33,248 nt of DNA from Clostridium sp. Cult3. Its GTDB lineage: Bacteria; Bacillota; Clostridia; Tissierellales; Tepidimicrobiaceae. The translations under genes were made by a program, and so were the position numbers. A model generated the notes under the pieces. The model was not told where the DNA came from. It was given only the letters and a program-made list of their open reading frames with translations, and searched no databases. Positions 1 to 8,942 of the stretch are shown in pieces; the first letter of the stretch is position 1; every line of letters begins with the position of its first letter. The DNA is taken from NCBI RefSeq assembly GCF_021655115.1, contig NZ_PPXY01000067.1, forward strand, positions 1 through 33,248. The letters run 5' to 3'.

Positions 1-204
1 AATTAATATTATATTCTGTTTTCATTTTGTTTGATAAACCATAGAGTCTGTGATATATTTTACCCAATAATTAAATATTTTGATTAGAGGAAGCGTTAAT
101 ATCCTCTCTATTGTTAGAGGGGAACCAGCAATTTTTCTAGATATAGGTGGTGAATCTGCAGAGGGGTTTCCATTCTAGTAAACATAGCTTTATAGTAAAT
201 AATA
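1..204. other. intergenic stretch with a possible coding remnant
   Basis: No convincing gene is present. The plus strand has a 35-codon open frame at 71-178 without an ATG, preceded by TAA and ended by TAG. It contains the peptide LDIGGES, which resembles the DIGGES signature of dihydropteroate synthase, but nothing else of that family is visible and chance is likely. An inverted repeat AGAGGA (86-91) / TCCTCT (102-107) lies in the same area. I cannot assign a function. Confidence 0.2.
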
Positions 205-241
205 AAAGACTAGGTGACATATGAATAATCCCCTAGTCTTT
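205..241 (-). terminator. Rho-independent terminator of the FucI-like gene
   Basis: The arms AAAGACTAGG and CCTAGTCTTT are separated by a 17-nt loop. On the minus strand they are followed by the T-rich tail TTATTATTTA, just past the stop codon at 247. Confidence 0.75.
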
Positions 242-246
242 CATTG

Positions 247-1464
247 TTATTTAAGCATTGAATTCATAAACTCATCTACAAGTCTTGCATAATCCCCTCT
301 ACATATTAGATGATGGTTTCCCATGGGGTTGGTTAAAAAGTAGTTTACATCTTCATCCATATGGACTCTTATTTGAGTTCTACAGAGATTGTTATGATAC
401 ATATTTTCTTTAATAGATATACTACTAACGAAATATTCCTCTAAATTGCTATTTAACTTAAATAAAGTAGCCTGTCCCTCTTGGATTTCTCCATGAATAC
501 CTACTCCTATACCAGATTCAAAATGGGTATCCAGTACATAGTCCTTGGTCATATCTAGGGGAACAGTACAATGGGCGAGAATTACCTCATTTTTTTCTAT
601 GTCTATACTAGATGGATTGGCCATAAATACCGGTTCATCTGATAGAGCATTTAGTATTAACATTGAAATCAACGCTGGTACATCCCCTTCGCAGGAAGAT
701 ATTATTCCTTCATCGTTTAATAAGGATAAGGCTATACAACCTGTATTATGCACTGTAGATAATAAATCAAAACATCTAATAGTCAGTCCTGCAAGATAAT
801 ATTTTTCAACTATATTTTTTAATGCTATATATATTCTTAGTGCCTCCCGTAAGCTATTGTTATTAAAGGATTCTTTGTATAGATCCATTATTTTTTTATT
901 ATCATCTAAGGTATCTAGCTTATTTACATCTACTCTATTTATTTCCTCTAATAGCTCTTCAATATCTATTTCTATAGCATTTATTTTAAACCTTTTATTT
1001 AAATCTTCATAGTCTACATGGGAAGCTATAAGCCAATCGGATGGCTTACCTATTATTCCTACATTTATTCCCCTTAACTTTTCTTTAGCCTTTATTATGC
1101 TGTTTATATCCCTTATCCTACTGGAAATATAATCTACACTACCGTGTAGTATCTCCCCTTTTAGACCTTGTTGTTTGAGAAATGTAAGTATCTCTAAAGA
1201 GGCTGCAAAGGAGTTGTTTTCTCCATTGGTAAGCAGGTAATAAGGTTCCTTTAATTTTTTATAATTTTGTTTAAATTGACCTTCTACTCCCCCAGAAGCA
1301 ACAAATATTAAGGATAAGGGGTAATTAGAAAGGGTATCTATTTGACACTTTACAAAGTCCTCTTTTAGGTTTTTCTCTATAGTGTCTAAAAAACCCCAAG
1401 TATCCTCTTCCACCCTTTTAACATCATGAACTGGGGAGATCAAACTATAGATTCCTATTGCCAT
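247..1464 (-). CDS. FucI/AraA-fold (L-fucose isomerase C-terminal-like) protein
   Basis: A 405-residue protein. Its second half (from about residue 225) has features of the L-fucose/L-arabinose isomerase superfamily: an RCFDLL segment, a CEGDVPALISMLIL segment that in FucI carries a metal-binding Glu, an AHC segment, and a C-terminal GNHHLICRGD where FucI has a metal-binding His. Where FucI has an Asp ligand this protein reads VFMANP, so the metal site may differ. The substrate cannot be read from sequence; sugar isomerase activity is only a family-level inference. The start is ATG behind AAAGGATG. The gene lies 52 nt downstream of ftsH on the same strand with no terminator between them, so the two are probably co-transcribed. 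Confidence 0.7.
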   Translation of the reverse strand: MAIGIYSLISPVHDVKRVEEDTWGFLDTIEKNLKEDFVKCQIDTLSNYPLSLIFVASGGVEGQFKQNYKKLKEPYYLLTNGENNSFAASLEILTFLKQQGLKGEILHGSVDYISSRIRDINSIIKAKEKLRGINVGIIGKPSDWLIASHVDYEDLNKRFKINAIEIDIEELLEEINRVDVNKLDTLDDNKKIMDLYKESFNNNSLREALRIYIALKNIVEKYYLAGLTIRCFDLLSTVHNTGCIALSLLNDEGIISSCEGDVPALISMLILNALSDEPVFMANPSSIDIEKNEVILAHCTVPLDMTKDYVLDTHFESGIGVGIHGEIQEGQATLFKLNSNLEEYFVSSISIKENMYHNNLCRTQIRVHMDEDVNYFLTNPMGNHHLICRGDYARLVDEFMNSMLK

Positions 1465-1516
1465 AATATCATCCTTTCTATTTTAATGTTTTTAATAATT
1501 AATTTTTCAACATAAT

Positions 1517-3355
1517 CTATATCCTTTGTTCTTTATATTCCTCTACCATTTGATTAAATTCTTCTCCAGTAATAGTCTCTACTTCTAGTAGCCTACTGGC
1601 AACCATATCCAATAACTTTATATTATCTTCTAGTATCTTTCTAGATTTTTCATGGGAAGCTTTAATAAGCTTTAATACTTCATCATCTATTTCCTTTCCA
1701 GTGGTTTCGCTATAGTTTTTATTTGTGCCACCATCTATATATTGTCCATGAGAAGTTTCCAAACCCATCATGCCAAATTTTTCACTCATTCCATATTTAG
1801 TAACCATATTCCTAGCTATCTCTGTAGCTTTCTCAATATCATTGGAAGCCCCTGTTGATACTAGATCAAATTTTACCTCCTCGGCAGAACGGCCTCCAAA
1901 TAAAATACATAGTTCGTTTTGTAAATCCTCTTTAGAAATTAGGTATTTCTCTCTTTCTGGTAGTTGCATGGTATAACCAAGGGAACCCATGGTCCTTGGC
2001 ACTATGGTTATTTTAGCTACAGGATCTGTCCCCTCTAGCATTGCTGCCACTATGGCATGTCCAGCTTCATGATATGCTACTGCTTCTTTTTCCCTCTGAG
2101 ACATGATTCTATCCTTTTTCTCTGCTCCTGCAATTACCGTCTCTATGGATTCCATTAGGTCTTCTTGTATTACATTTTTTCTCCCTAACCGCACTGCCCT
2201 AAGAGCTGCTTCATTAACTATATTGGCCAAGTCTGCCCCTGCTGCACCAGGGGTTGCTTTAGCAATATCCTCTAGATTAACATCCGGGCCTAGTTTAATG
2301 TTTTTAGAATGAACTTCCAATATCTTTAGTCTACCTTTTAAGTCTGGCGTATCTACGATAATTCGCCTATCAAACCTACCTGGCCTTAATAAAGCTGGAT
2401 CTAGTATCTCTGGTCTATTAGTTGCTGCTAATATTACTACACCATTGGAGGAATCAAAACCATCCATCTCCGTTAATAATTGGTTTAGTGTTTGTTCTCT
2501 TTCGTCATTTCCACCATAGCCTGAACTATCTCGCCTTTTTCCAATAGCATCTATCTCATCTATAAATACTATACAAGGGGATTGTTCCTGAGCTTGTTTA
2601 AATAAATCCCTAACTCTAGATGCCCCCATACCAACAAACATCTGTACAAATTCGGAGCCAGATATAGAGAAAAATGGTACACTAGCTTCCCCTGCTATAG
2701 CCTTAGCCAATAGTGTTTTCCCCGTTCCCGGTGGTCCAACAAGCAAGGCTCCTTTTGGAAGTTTAGCTCCTATATCTGTATATTTTTCCGGATTCTTAAT
2801 AAAATCCACTATTTCCTTTAAGGATTCTTTAGCTTCGTCTTGCCCTGCTACATCCTTAAAGGTTACACCTTCATGGTTTTCTGCATAGATAGTTCCTACT
2901 TTCCCACCCAAATTCATTGCATTACTACCCATTCTCTTAGCCATGCTTCTGGAGATTAGATTCCATATGAACATGATAAATATAATGGGTATTACCCAAG
3001 AGGTCAATAGATACTGGGCTATAGATACCTTTTGGGATTTAGCTTCATATTCCTCTACACCCCACTCCTCCAGCTTATCTACTAGATTTGGATCTTTCAT
3101 ATTGTTAGCTTTATACAATTTAGGGGATTTTCCCTTTTCTGGTTTTATTTCAAACAATATTTCATCAGTATCTACTTCTACGGATATAATTTTTCCTTCT
3201 TCTCCTAGCTTTACAAACTGACTATAGCTTACATTTTGTATAAACTTTTGCTTTAAATATCCATTAAATATGAAGTTCACAGCTAACATGATAAGCAAAT
3301 AGTATATAAGCCATTTTTTCTTATCAAATCTTTTATTTCTTTTGTCACCTTTCAT
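1517..3355 (-). CDS. ftsH: ATP-dependent zinc metalloprotease FtsH
   Basis: A membrane-bound AAA+ protease for quality control of membrane and regulatory proteins, 612 residues and typical in length. Two transmembrane segments (about residues 14-31 and 116-135) flank an extracytoplasmic FtsH-extracellular domain. The AAA module carries Walker A GPPGTGKT (207-214), Walker B FIDEID (264-269) and the second region of homology [18 protein letters not shown]. The peptidase M41 domain has the zinc site HEAGH (429-433) with the third ligand Asp506 in [12 protein letters not shown]. The ATG start is preceded by GGAGGAAATTAAAA. The usual tilS-hpt partners are not upstream; a TrpR-like regulator lies there instead, separated by a terminator. 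Confidence 0.98.
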   Translation of the reverse strand: MKGDKRNKRFDKKKWLIYYLLIMLAVNFIFNGYLKQKFIQNVSYSQFVKLGEEGKIISVEVDTDEILFEIKPEKGKSPKLYKANNMKDPNLVDKLEEWGVEEYEAKSQKVSIAQYLLTSWVIPIIFIMFIWNLISRSMAKRMGSNAMNLGGKVGTIYAENHEGVTFKDVAGQDEAKESLKEIVDFIKNPEKYTDIGAKLPKGALLVGPPGTGKTLLAKAIAGEASVPFFSISGSEFVQMFVGMGASRVRDLFKQAQEQSPCIVFIDEIDAIGKRRDSSGYGGNDEREQTLNQLLTEMDGFDSSNGVVILAATNRPEILDPALLRPGRFDRRIIVDTPDLKGRLKILEVHSKNIKLGPDVNLEDIAKATPGAAGADLANIVNEAALRAVRLGRKNVIQEDLMESIETVIAGAEKKDRIMSQREKEAVAYHEAGHAIVAAMLEGTDPVAKITIVPRTMGSLGYTMQLPEREKYLISKEDLQNELCILFGGRSAEEVKFDLVSTGASNDIEKATEIARNMVTKYGMSEKFGMMGLETSHGQYIDGGTNKNYSETTGKEIDDEVLKLIKASHEKSRKILEDNIKLLDMVASRLLEVETITGEEFNQMVEEYKEQRI

Positions 3356-3452
3356 TTTTAATTTCCTCCATATGTTATAAAAAATACAACATTTTTATTG
3401 TATCATATAATACACATATCTACTTCTCCTACAAATAATATGCACATTTATG

Positions 3453-3484
3453 AAAAGGATTTCCTATCTAAAGGAAATCCTTTT
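3453..3484 (-). terminator. terminator after the YerC/YecD-like gene
   Basis: Perfect arms AAAAGGATTTCC / GGAAATCCTTTT with an 8-nt loop, directly after the stop at 3488. T-tracts exist on both strands, so it could also stop plus-strand read-through. Confidence 0.8.
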
Positions 3485-3487
3485 TCT

Positions 3488-3817
3488 CTACTCCGTTTTA
3501 TCCTCTTTGTCCTTTTTAATGTAACCTAATCTTTCCAATACAATACTGTATCCATCTACACCATAGTTTAGTGATCTATTGATCCTGCTGATGGTTGCAG
3601 TACTAGCTCCAGTTTTCTTTTCTATTTCATTGTAGGTCTTATTTAGTGTTAACAGCTTTGCAACTTCTAGCCTTTGAGCTATGGATTGTATTTCCTTTAC
3701 CGTACATATATCCTCAAAAAACCTGTAGCATTCTTCCATATCTTTTAGCTGTAATATTGCTTCAAAAAAATCGTCTACTTGTTTGCTTTTTATCTTAGAG
3801 TTATAATCCGTCACCAC
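3488..3817 (-). CDS. TrpR-like YerC/YecD family transcriptional regulator
   Basis: A 109-residue cytoplasmic protein of the TrpR-like YerC/YecD family. A helical N-terminal half (FFEAILQLKDMEECYRFFED) is followed by a helix-turn-helix at about residues 60-82 (TYNEIEKKTGASTATISRIN), matching the family signature in which GAS(T)ATISR forms the recognition helix. The start is GTG behind AGGGAGG; a second GTG codon follows at once, so the exact start is ambiguous by one codon. It is bracketed by the fhs terminator upstream and its own terminator downstream, so it is probably a single-gene unit. The target and ligand are unknown; TrpR-like does not imply tryptophan sensing here. Confidence 0.9.
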   Translation of the reverse strand: MVTDYNSKIKSKQVDDFFEAILQLKDMEECYRFFEDICTVKEIQSIAQRLEVAKLLTLNKTYNEIEKKTGASTATISRINRSLNYGVDGYSIVLERLGYIKKDKEDKTE

Positions 3818-3871
3818 AACAACCTCCCTAAGTTTATATTACCCTAATATTATGAAATATGCTAGCTTTAT

Positions 3872-3908
3872 AAAAAAAGTCTGGTAGGGAATCCCTCCAG
3901 ACTTTTTT
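3872..3908 (-). terminator. fhs terminator
   Basis: The arms AAAAAAGTCTGG / CCAGACTTTTTT enclose a further AGGG/CCCT pairing, beginning immediately after the fhs TAG stop and followed by TTTATAAAG on the minus strand. Confidence 0.9.
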
Positions 3909-3909
3909 G

Positions 3910-5580
3910 CTAAAACAGTCCCACAATTTCCCCGCTTTCCAATATGTCTATATTGTTTGCAGCAGGAACTTTTGGAAGTCCTGGCATAGTCATTATCTCT
4001 CCTGTTAGGGCTACTAAGAAGCCAGCCCCTCTAGATATCCTTATGTCCCTTACAGTAATTCTAAATCCTTCTGGTCTACCTAATACAGTTGGATCATCTG
4101 TAAGCGAATACTGAGTTTTTGCCATGCAAATTGGCATCTTATCAAAGCCTAATTTTTCGATATTAGCTATTTGCTTTTCGCAAGATTTAGTATAGTCAAC
4201 GCCATCTGCTCCGTAAACTTCCTTAGCTATTTTTTCAATTTTTTCTTTAATAGTACTTTCTACATCATATATTGGTGCAAAGTTAGATTCTTTAGTTTCA
4301 CATACTCTTACCACAGCTTCAGCTAATTCGATTCCACCTTCTCCACCTTTGCCCCAAACTTCTGACAATACAGCTTCTGCTCCTAGTTCTTTACATCTAT
4401 CAAGTACATAGTTTAACTCAGCTTCCGTATCTGTTGGGAATTGGTTGATAGCTACTATTGCAGGTACTCCAAATTTATTAACATTTTCTATATGTTTTTC
4501 TAGATTTGCAAAACCTTCTTTTAAAGCTTCTAGGTTTTCTTCTCCTAATTGATCCTTTTTAACTCCGCCATTATATTTTAATGCTCTTATAGTAGCCACT
4601 ATTACAGTAGCATCTGGTTTCAAGTCGCCAAATCTACACTTAATATCAAAGAATTTCTCAGCTCCTAGGTCAGCACCGAATCCTGCTTCTGTAATAGTAT
4701 AATCAGCTAGCTTTAGAGCCATTTGTGTAGCTAACATAGAGTTACATCCATGGGCAATGTTTGCAAAAGGTCCACCATGAATTAATGCAGGTGTGTTTTC
4801 TAAAGTTTGTACTAGATTAGGATGGATTGCATCTTTCATAAGTACAGCTACAGCACCTTCTGCTTCTAGATCCTTAGCATATACTGGATCCCCATCATAG
4901 TTATAAGCTACAACTATTTCACCAACTCTTCTCTTGAAATCTTCTAGATCTTTTGATAAACAGAATATAGCCATTATTTCTGAAGCTACAGTTATATCAA
5001 ATCCATCTTCCCTAGGCACTCCATTTGGTCTGCCTCCAAGGCCTACAACTATATTTCTCAATGCCCTGTCGTTCATATCCAGAACCCTTTTCCAAACAAC
5101 TCTTCTAGGATCAATGTTTAATTTGTTGCCTTGATGTATATGGTTATCTAATAGAGCTGATATTAGGTTGTGAGCTGTGGTTATTGCATGGAAATCTCCA
5201 GTAAAATGAAGGTTAATATCCTCCATTGGCACTACCTGAGCATATCCCCCTCCAGCGGCTCCTCCTTTTATTCCAAAGCTTGGTCCAAGGGATGGTTCTC
5301 TTAGGGCTGTTATTGCAGATTTACCAATCTTGTTTAACCCCATTGAAAGACCTATATTAGTAGTAGTCTTTCCTTCTCCAGCAGGAGTTGGGTTAATAGC
5401 TGTAACTAAAACTAATTTTCCATCTTTCTTATCCTGTAGTTTTTCAAGTACATCTAATTTTATCTTCGCTTTGTACTTACCATATTGTACCAAATCATCT
5501 TCTTCTAGTCCTAGTTTCTCTGCCACCTCGATAATAGGTAACATCTTTGCTTCTTGAGCGATTTGAACATCTGTTTTCAA
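3910..5580 (-). CDS. fhs: formate-tetrahydrofolate ligase
   Basis: Makes 10-formyl-THF from formate, THF and ATP in the cytoplasm. It is 556 residues, full length for the family. The nucleotide-binding loop TPAGEGKT is at residues 65-72, and family-typical segments [15 protein letters not shown] and [12 protein letters not shown] follow. The start is ATG behind AAGGAGGAATAAT. The product feeds the two formyl-transfer steps of purine synthesis encoded nearby (PurN and PurH) and is also a Wood-Ljungdahl methyl-branch enzyme; this window does not show which use dominates. It has its own promoter with a palindrome, a leader hairpin and a terminator, so it is a one-gene unit. Confidence 0.98.
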   Translation of the reverse strand: MKTDVQIAQEAKMLPIIEVAEKLGLEEDDLVQYGKYKAKIKLDVLEKLQDKKDGKLVLVTAINPTPAGEGKTTTNIGLSMGLNKIGKSAITALREPSLGPSFGIKGGAAGGGYAQVVPMEDINLHFTGDFHAITTAHNLISALLDNHIHQGNKLNIDPRRVVWKRVLDMNDRALRNIVVGLGGRPNGVPREDGFDITVASEIMAIFCLSKDLEDFKRRVGEIVVAYNYDGDPVYAKDLEAEGAVAVLMKDAIHPNLVQTLENTPALIHGGPFANIAHGCNSMLATQMALKLADYTITEAGFGADLGAEKFFDIKCRFGDLKPDATVIVATIRALKYNGGVKKDQLGEENLEALKEGFANLEKHIENVNKFGVPAIVAINQFPTDTEAELNYVLDRCKELGAEAVLSEVWGKGGEGGIELAEAVVRVCETKESNFAPIYDVESTIKEKIEKIAKEVYGADGVDYTKSCEKQIANIEKLGFDKMPICMAKTQYSLTDDPTVLGRPEGFRITVRDIRISRGAGFLVALTGEIMTMPGLPKVPAANNIDILESGEIVGLF

Positions 5581-5610
5581 TATTATTCCTCCTTATCATG
5601 TAATATTTGT

Positions 5611-5641
5611 ATCTATGACCGCTTATATTGCAACCATAGAT
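5611..5641 (-). promoter_or_regulatory. 5' leader hairpin of fhs
   Basis: On the minus strand ATCTATG plus GTTGC pairs with GCGGT plus CATAGAT, about 12 pairs including three G-U wobbles, around the 7-nt loop AATATAA. It sits between the -10 box and the ribosome binding site and lacks a U-tract, so it is not a terminator. It does not match the THF riboswitch consensus that I know. Confidence 0.45.
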
Positions 5642-5653
5642 TAAAAATTCAGC

Positions 5654-5687
5654 ATTATAACATAAGTAGTATGTACTCTAGTACATA
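5654..5687 (-). promoter_or_regulatory. fhs promoter with an 18-bp operator-like palindrome over the -35 region
   Basis: A perfect -10 TATAAT (5654-5659) lies about 75 nt before the fhs ATG. At the -35 position there is no TTGACA. Instead there is an inverted repeat TATGTACT-AG-AGTACATA (5670-5687). A weak -35 covered by a symmetric site is the layout expected for a repressor or activator site; the regulator is unknown. Confidence 0.5.
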
Positions 5688-5699
5688 TTCTATTCCCAA

Positions 5700-5880
5700 G
5701 CAGTTTTTTGAATCAAGTCATCTGTTTTGCCATATTGTCTTAATATGTTATTAAAAAAATTTAGCTATATAGTATTATATCAAATAAATTAGATTTTTTG
5801 AAATAGTTTATTGTTTAATAATTTAAATCACTATAATATAATAAGAGAAACAATACAAAATAGATATAGAGAAATTAACC
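5700..5880. other. AT-rich spacer between fhs promoter and prxU terminator
   Basis: No gene, RNA or repeat that I can support is seen here. Confidence 0.5.
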
Positions 5881-5913
5881 AAAAAAATAAGGGAAATCAT
5901 CCCTTATTTTTTT
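5881..5913 (-). terminator. prxU terminator overlapping the stop codon
   Basis: The arms AAAAAAATAAGGGA / TCCCTTATTTTTTT enclose a 5-nt loop. The last codons of prxU (Lys-Lys-stop) form part of the 5' arm. Confidence 0.9.
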
Positions 5914-6494
5914 GGTTTCCACTCTTTCCACACCTTACCAGCTAATTCAGGTGATGGGGTTAGCGTAGAACCTCCTTCTTGCCAACCAGAAGGTATTACT
6001 TCTCCTGTCTTTTGATGATGTTGATAAGCCTTGATCTGTCTTAATAGCTCCTCTGGATTCCTTCCTACAGGAGATGTTAATATTTCAGCAGCTTGTATTA
6101 TGCCTTCTGGATCGATGATAAATCTACCTCTAATATTTACCCCTTCTTCTTCATCGTATACGTCAAATAGTTCTCCTATTTTTCCACCTGGGTCTGATAG
6201 CATAGGATATGGTATGCCCCCATCTACCATCTTAGATAGTTCTGTTTCATCCCATACTTTATGTGAGAATACACTATCTACTGATACAGACAATACTTCT
6301 ACATTTAGTGATTGTAATGTGTCATAGCCAACGGCTATTTGTGTTAGCTCAGTAGGTCAGACAAAAGTAAAATCTCCAGGATAGAAGCATAATACAACCC
6401 ATTTACCCCTGTAATCTTCTAGGTTAACATCGATAATTTTTCCCTGGTGATAAGCTTTTGCTTTAAAATTTGGTGTTTGTCTTCCAACTAACAT
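5904..6494 (-). CDS. prxU: selenocysteine-containing peroxiredoxin (PrxU type)
   Basis: A cytoplasmic thiol/selenol peroxidase of the AhpC/2-Cys peroxiredoxin family, 196 residues when the in-frame TGA at 6357-6359 is read as Sec46. The frame is open on both sides of the TGA. The flanking peptide [14 protein letters not shown] is the peroxidatic motif in which Cys is otherwise found, so UGA replaces exactly the catalytic residue. A SECIS-like hairpin follows. The start is ATG behind AAAGGAGGATCAATAA. The resolving-Cys position in the C-terminal part reads GEV-Ile167-PSGW, and the only Cys is Cys36, so this enzyme lacks the usual resolving thiol. Conventional annotation would report only a 129-residue fragment (5904-6293) starting after the active site. 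Confidence 0.95.
6324..6338 (-). promoter_or_regulatory. bacterial SECIS-like hairpin of prxU
   Basis: On the minus strand AUAGCC-GUU-GGCUAU forms a perfect 6-bp stem with loop GUU. The loop begins 24 nt after the UGA, within the window expected for bacterial SECIS elements, and carries the GU expected in the apical loop. Confidence 0.75.
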
Positions 6495-6540
6495 TTATTG
6501 ATCCTCCTTTGTTATTGTTTGCTAATTTAATGCTTGCTAA

Positions 6541-6568
6541 TTATCATTTACCCATAAACTTTGTCTAT
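6541..6568 (-). promoter_or_regulatory. candidate prxU promoter
   Basis: TAGACA (6563-6568), a 16-nt spacer and GATAAT (6541-6546) on the minus strand, about 50 nt upstream of the prxU start. Its -35 box overlaps that of the divergent transporter promoter. Confidence 0.4.
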
Positions 6569-6590
6569 AAACAAGGTAAAATGTATAATA
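6562..6590 (+). promoter_or_regulatory. candidate promoter of the EamA transporter
   Basis: TTGTCT (6562-6567), exactly 17 nt, then consensus TATAAT (6585-6590), about 110 nt before the ATG. Confidence 0.6.
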
Positions 6591-6699
6591 TTTATCTATA
6601 TGACAATTTTAAATAAGAACATTGACAGCATGTTTCAAAATATCAAAATTGGGTAGTTTAAATATGGCACATCTTATACTTCATAGAAAGGAGAAACAA

Positions 6700-7635
6700 A
6701 TGGACAACTTTTTTACTAAAAAACACAATATTTTAATCATAGCTCTTATATGTACTGCCCTGTGGGGAAGTGCATTTCCTGTAGTAAAAATAGGTTACGA
6801 ATTACTTCAAATCAAACCGGCTGATATATATTCAAAGATATATTTTGCAGGATTAAGATTTTTTATAGCCTCTATTATGGTTTTATTAATTCAAAAGATT
6901 GTTCTTAAGGAAAGAATCCATGTAAATAGATCTAATCTAAAACCTATAATTATATTAGGTCTACTACAGACCTCATTACAATACTTTTTCTTCTACATAG
7001 GAGTAGCCAATACCTCTGGAATAAAATCTGCAATACTTCAATCAGGGAGTACTTTTTTTACGGTTATTGCTGCTCACTTTATCTATGCTGAAGATAAGCT
7101 AAATTTTAATAGGGTATTAAGCCTTATATTAGGCTTTAGTGGAGTTGTCTTAGTAAATCTAGGTAAAGACTTAGACCTAAGTTTCAAATTTGTTGGGGAA
7201 GGCTTTTTAATCATATCTGCCTTACTAAGTACCGTTGCAACTATATATGTAAAAAGTATATCCAGCAATATTAATCCCTTTTTATTATCTGGAGGGCAGA
7301 TGTTTTCTGGTTCACTGCTATTATTAATTATCGGTAAATTTGGCCTAAGGGGCAATGGTTTGAACTTTAATACGGCTAGCTTTAGTCTACTATTATATGC
7401 TGCCTTTATATCTGCAGCTGCCTTCACCCTCTGGTATATGTTGCTTAAGTACAATCCACCAGGAAAAGTAAGTGTATATAGATTATTTATTCCCATATTT
7501 GGTTCCATTTTCTCCGCAATGTTTATTAAAGGAGAACAGTTTACCCTTAATCTAATAATCGGATTAATATTGGTAGTACTAGGGATATTTGCATTAAATA
7601 TGGATAATAGGATTGGGACTAAGCCAAAAAAATAA
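6700..7635 (+). CDS. EamA/DMT-superfamily transporter
   Basis: A hydrophobic 311-residue inner-membrane protein with about ten transmembrane helices and the two EamA repeats. The first repeat begins at ALICTALWGSAFPVVKIG and ends near LGFSGVVLVNLG; the second ends near LILVVLGIFALN. These are typical of drug/metabolite transporters. An ATG at 6700 behind AAAGGAG is the best start. The frame extends upstream to a TTG at 6622, but that has no ribosome binding site. The substrate is unknown; many relatives export amino acids or metabolites. It is divergent from prxU with overlapping -35 boxes, which could couple the two, but no functional link is proven. Confidence 0.9.
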   Translation: MDNFFTKKHNILIIALICTALWGSAFPVVKIGYELLQIKPADIYSKIYFAGLRFFIASIMVLLIQKIVLKERIHVNRSNLKPIIILGLLQTSLQYFFFYIGVANTSGIKSAILQSGSTFFTVIAAHFIYAEDKLNFNRVLSLILGFSGVVLVNLGKDLDLSFKFVGEGFLIISALLSTVATIYVKSISSNINPFLLSGGQMFSGSLLLLIIGKFGLRGNGLNFNTASFSLLLYAAFISAAAFTLWYMLLKYNPPGKVSVYRLFIPIFGSIFSAMFIKGEQFTLNLIIGLILVVLGIFALNMDNRIGTKPKK

Positions 7636-7667
7636 AACTTGGACAGTAATGTAAGCTGTCCAAGTTT
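7634..7667. terminator. bidirectional terminator between the transporter and purD
   Basis: The arms AAAACTTGGACAG / CTGTCCAAGTTTT with an 8-nt loop are followed by T-tracts on both strands. It ends the plus-strand transporter and the minus-strand purine operon, whose last stop codon abuts it. Confidence 0.95.
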
Positions 7668-8920
7668 TATTTTTCGGCTATATCCTTTCTATAATAAATC
7701 CCTTGAAAATTAATCCTATCAATATTATCATAAGACCTATTCCTAGCATCTTCTAAAGTATCTCCTAGAGCAGTTACTGAAAGGACCCGGCCTCCATTAG
7801 TATATAGTTTATTGCCTATTCTTTTCGTTCCATTGTGAAATATTATTATATCTTTGTCTAAATCATCTAGCCCCTTTATCTCCTTATCTTTTTCATAGCT
7901 TCCTGGATAGCCTTTGGATGTAGCCACTATAGTAACACAAGGCCTTTCGGTCCATATTAAATCTTCCGTTCTTAAATTCCCATCTATAGTCTTTTGGAAA
8001 ATATCAATTATATCCGTTTCAAGTCTTGGAATTAATACCTCTGTCTCAGGATCTCCAAATCTACAGTTAAACTCTAGCACCTTAGGGCCCTTTTCAGTAA
8101 GCATAAGTCCTATGAACAATATGCCATTATAGTCTAAATATTCATATTCTAAGCCCTTTTCTATGTTTGAGAGTATCTCCCTTTGTATAGTCTTCTTCAA
8201 ATCTTCATCCATCAAAGGATTAGGTGAAAAGCAACCAACTCCTCCTGTATTAGCTCCTCTATCTCCGTCGAATATCCTCTTATAATCTTTAGCTGATTCC
8301 ATGGGAAATATCCTTCCATCGGAAACAAAACATAATAAAGAGGTTTCTGTACCTACTAAAAACTCTTCTATTATTATAGTATCCCCTTGGGAGCCGAAAG
8401 TTTTATCTACCATTATATGCTTTAGAGCATCTATTCCTTCACTTCTGGATTCACAGATTACCACGCCCTTACCAAGACACAATCCATCAGCTTTAATTAC
8501 CACAGGATAATCAAACTCTTCCAGCCCATCGATAGCCTTGTCTACACTAGTATAGGCTTTGTACCTAGCTGTAGATACGCTATACTTTTCCATAAATTTC
8601 TTAGCAAAAACCTTACTTCCTTCCAATTGGGCTGCTTTCTTATTTACTCCAAATATACGAAGCCCTTTTGCCTTAAATCTATCTACTATACCCATTACCA
8701 AAGGATCCTCTGGACCTACTATCGTTAAATCTATGGATTCCTTTAGAGCAAAATCCACTAGCCTGTCTATTTCATTGGCATTTATGCCTATATTCTCAGC
8801 TATAGTCTCTGTACCTCCATTTCCAGGGGCACAAAATACCTTGGATACCCTTTTGCTCTGTGCTATTTTCCAACACAAAGCATGTTCCCTACCACCGCCG
8901 CCTATGACCAATACCTTCAT
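7667..8920 (-). CDS. purD: phosphoribosylamine-glycine ligase (PurD)
   Basis: Joins phosphoribosylamine to glycine with ATP to give GAR. It is 417 residues with an N-terminal VIGGGGREHAL and PGNGG, a central ATP-grasp region (PVVIKADGLCLGKGV), and GDRGANTGGVGCFSPNP and EFNCRFGDPETEV in order, all family hallmarks. It is the last gene of the purine operon, 22 nt after purH, and ends at a strong bidirectional terminator. In this organism the labile phosphoribosylamine substrate would come from a PurF that appears to use ammonia. Confidence 0.97.
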   Translation of the reverse strand: MKVLVIGGGGREHALCWKIAQSKRVSKVFCAPGNGGTETIAENIGINANEIDRLVDFALKESIDLTIVGPEDPLVMGIVDRFKAKGLRIFGVNKKAAQLEGSKVFAKKFMEKYSVSTARYKAYTSVDKAIDGLEEFDYPVVIKADGLCLGKGVVICESRSEGIDALKHIMVDKTFGSQGDTIIIEEFLVGTETSLLCFVSDGRIFPMESAKDYKRIFDGDRGANTGGVGCFSPNPLMDEDLKKTIQREILSNIEKGLEYEYLDYNGILFIGLMLTEKGPKVLEFNCRFGDPETEVLIPRLETDIIDIFQKTIDGNLRTEDLIWTERPCVTIVATSKGYPGSYEKDKEIKGLDDLDKDIIIFHNGTKRIGNKLYTNGGRVLSVTALGDTLEDARNRSYDNIDRINFQGIYYRKDIAEK

Positions 8921-8942
8921 AGTATCCCTTCTTTCCTAAAGG

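Noticed and set aside
71-178. Possible folP remnant because of LDIGGES.
   Set aside because: Only seven residues resemble dihydropteroate synthase, there is no start codon, and nothing else of the family is present.
83-178. Lysine-riboswitch-like AGAGGAAGCG near the left edge.
   Set aside because: The remaining conserved L-box blocks are missing and no plus-strand gene follows.
5904-6293. A 129-residue peroxiredoxin fragment starting at an internal ATG.
   Set aside because: It is only the part of prxU after the selenocysteine codon. The upstream 66 codons are in the same frame and contain the active site.
6622-6699. An upstream TTG start adding 26 residues to the EamA transporter.
   Set aside because: No ribosome binding site; the added residues are not membrane-like, while AAAGGAG precedes the ATG at 6700.
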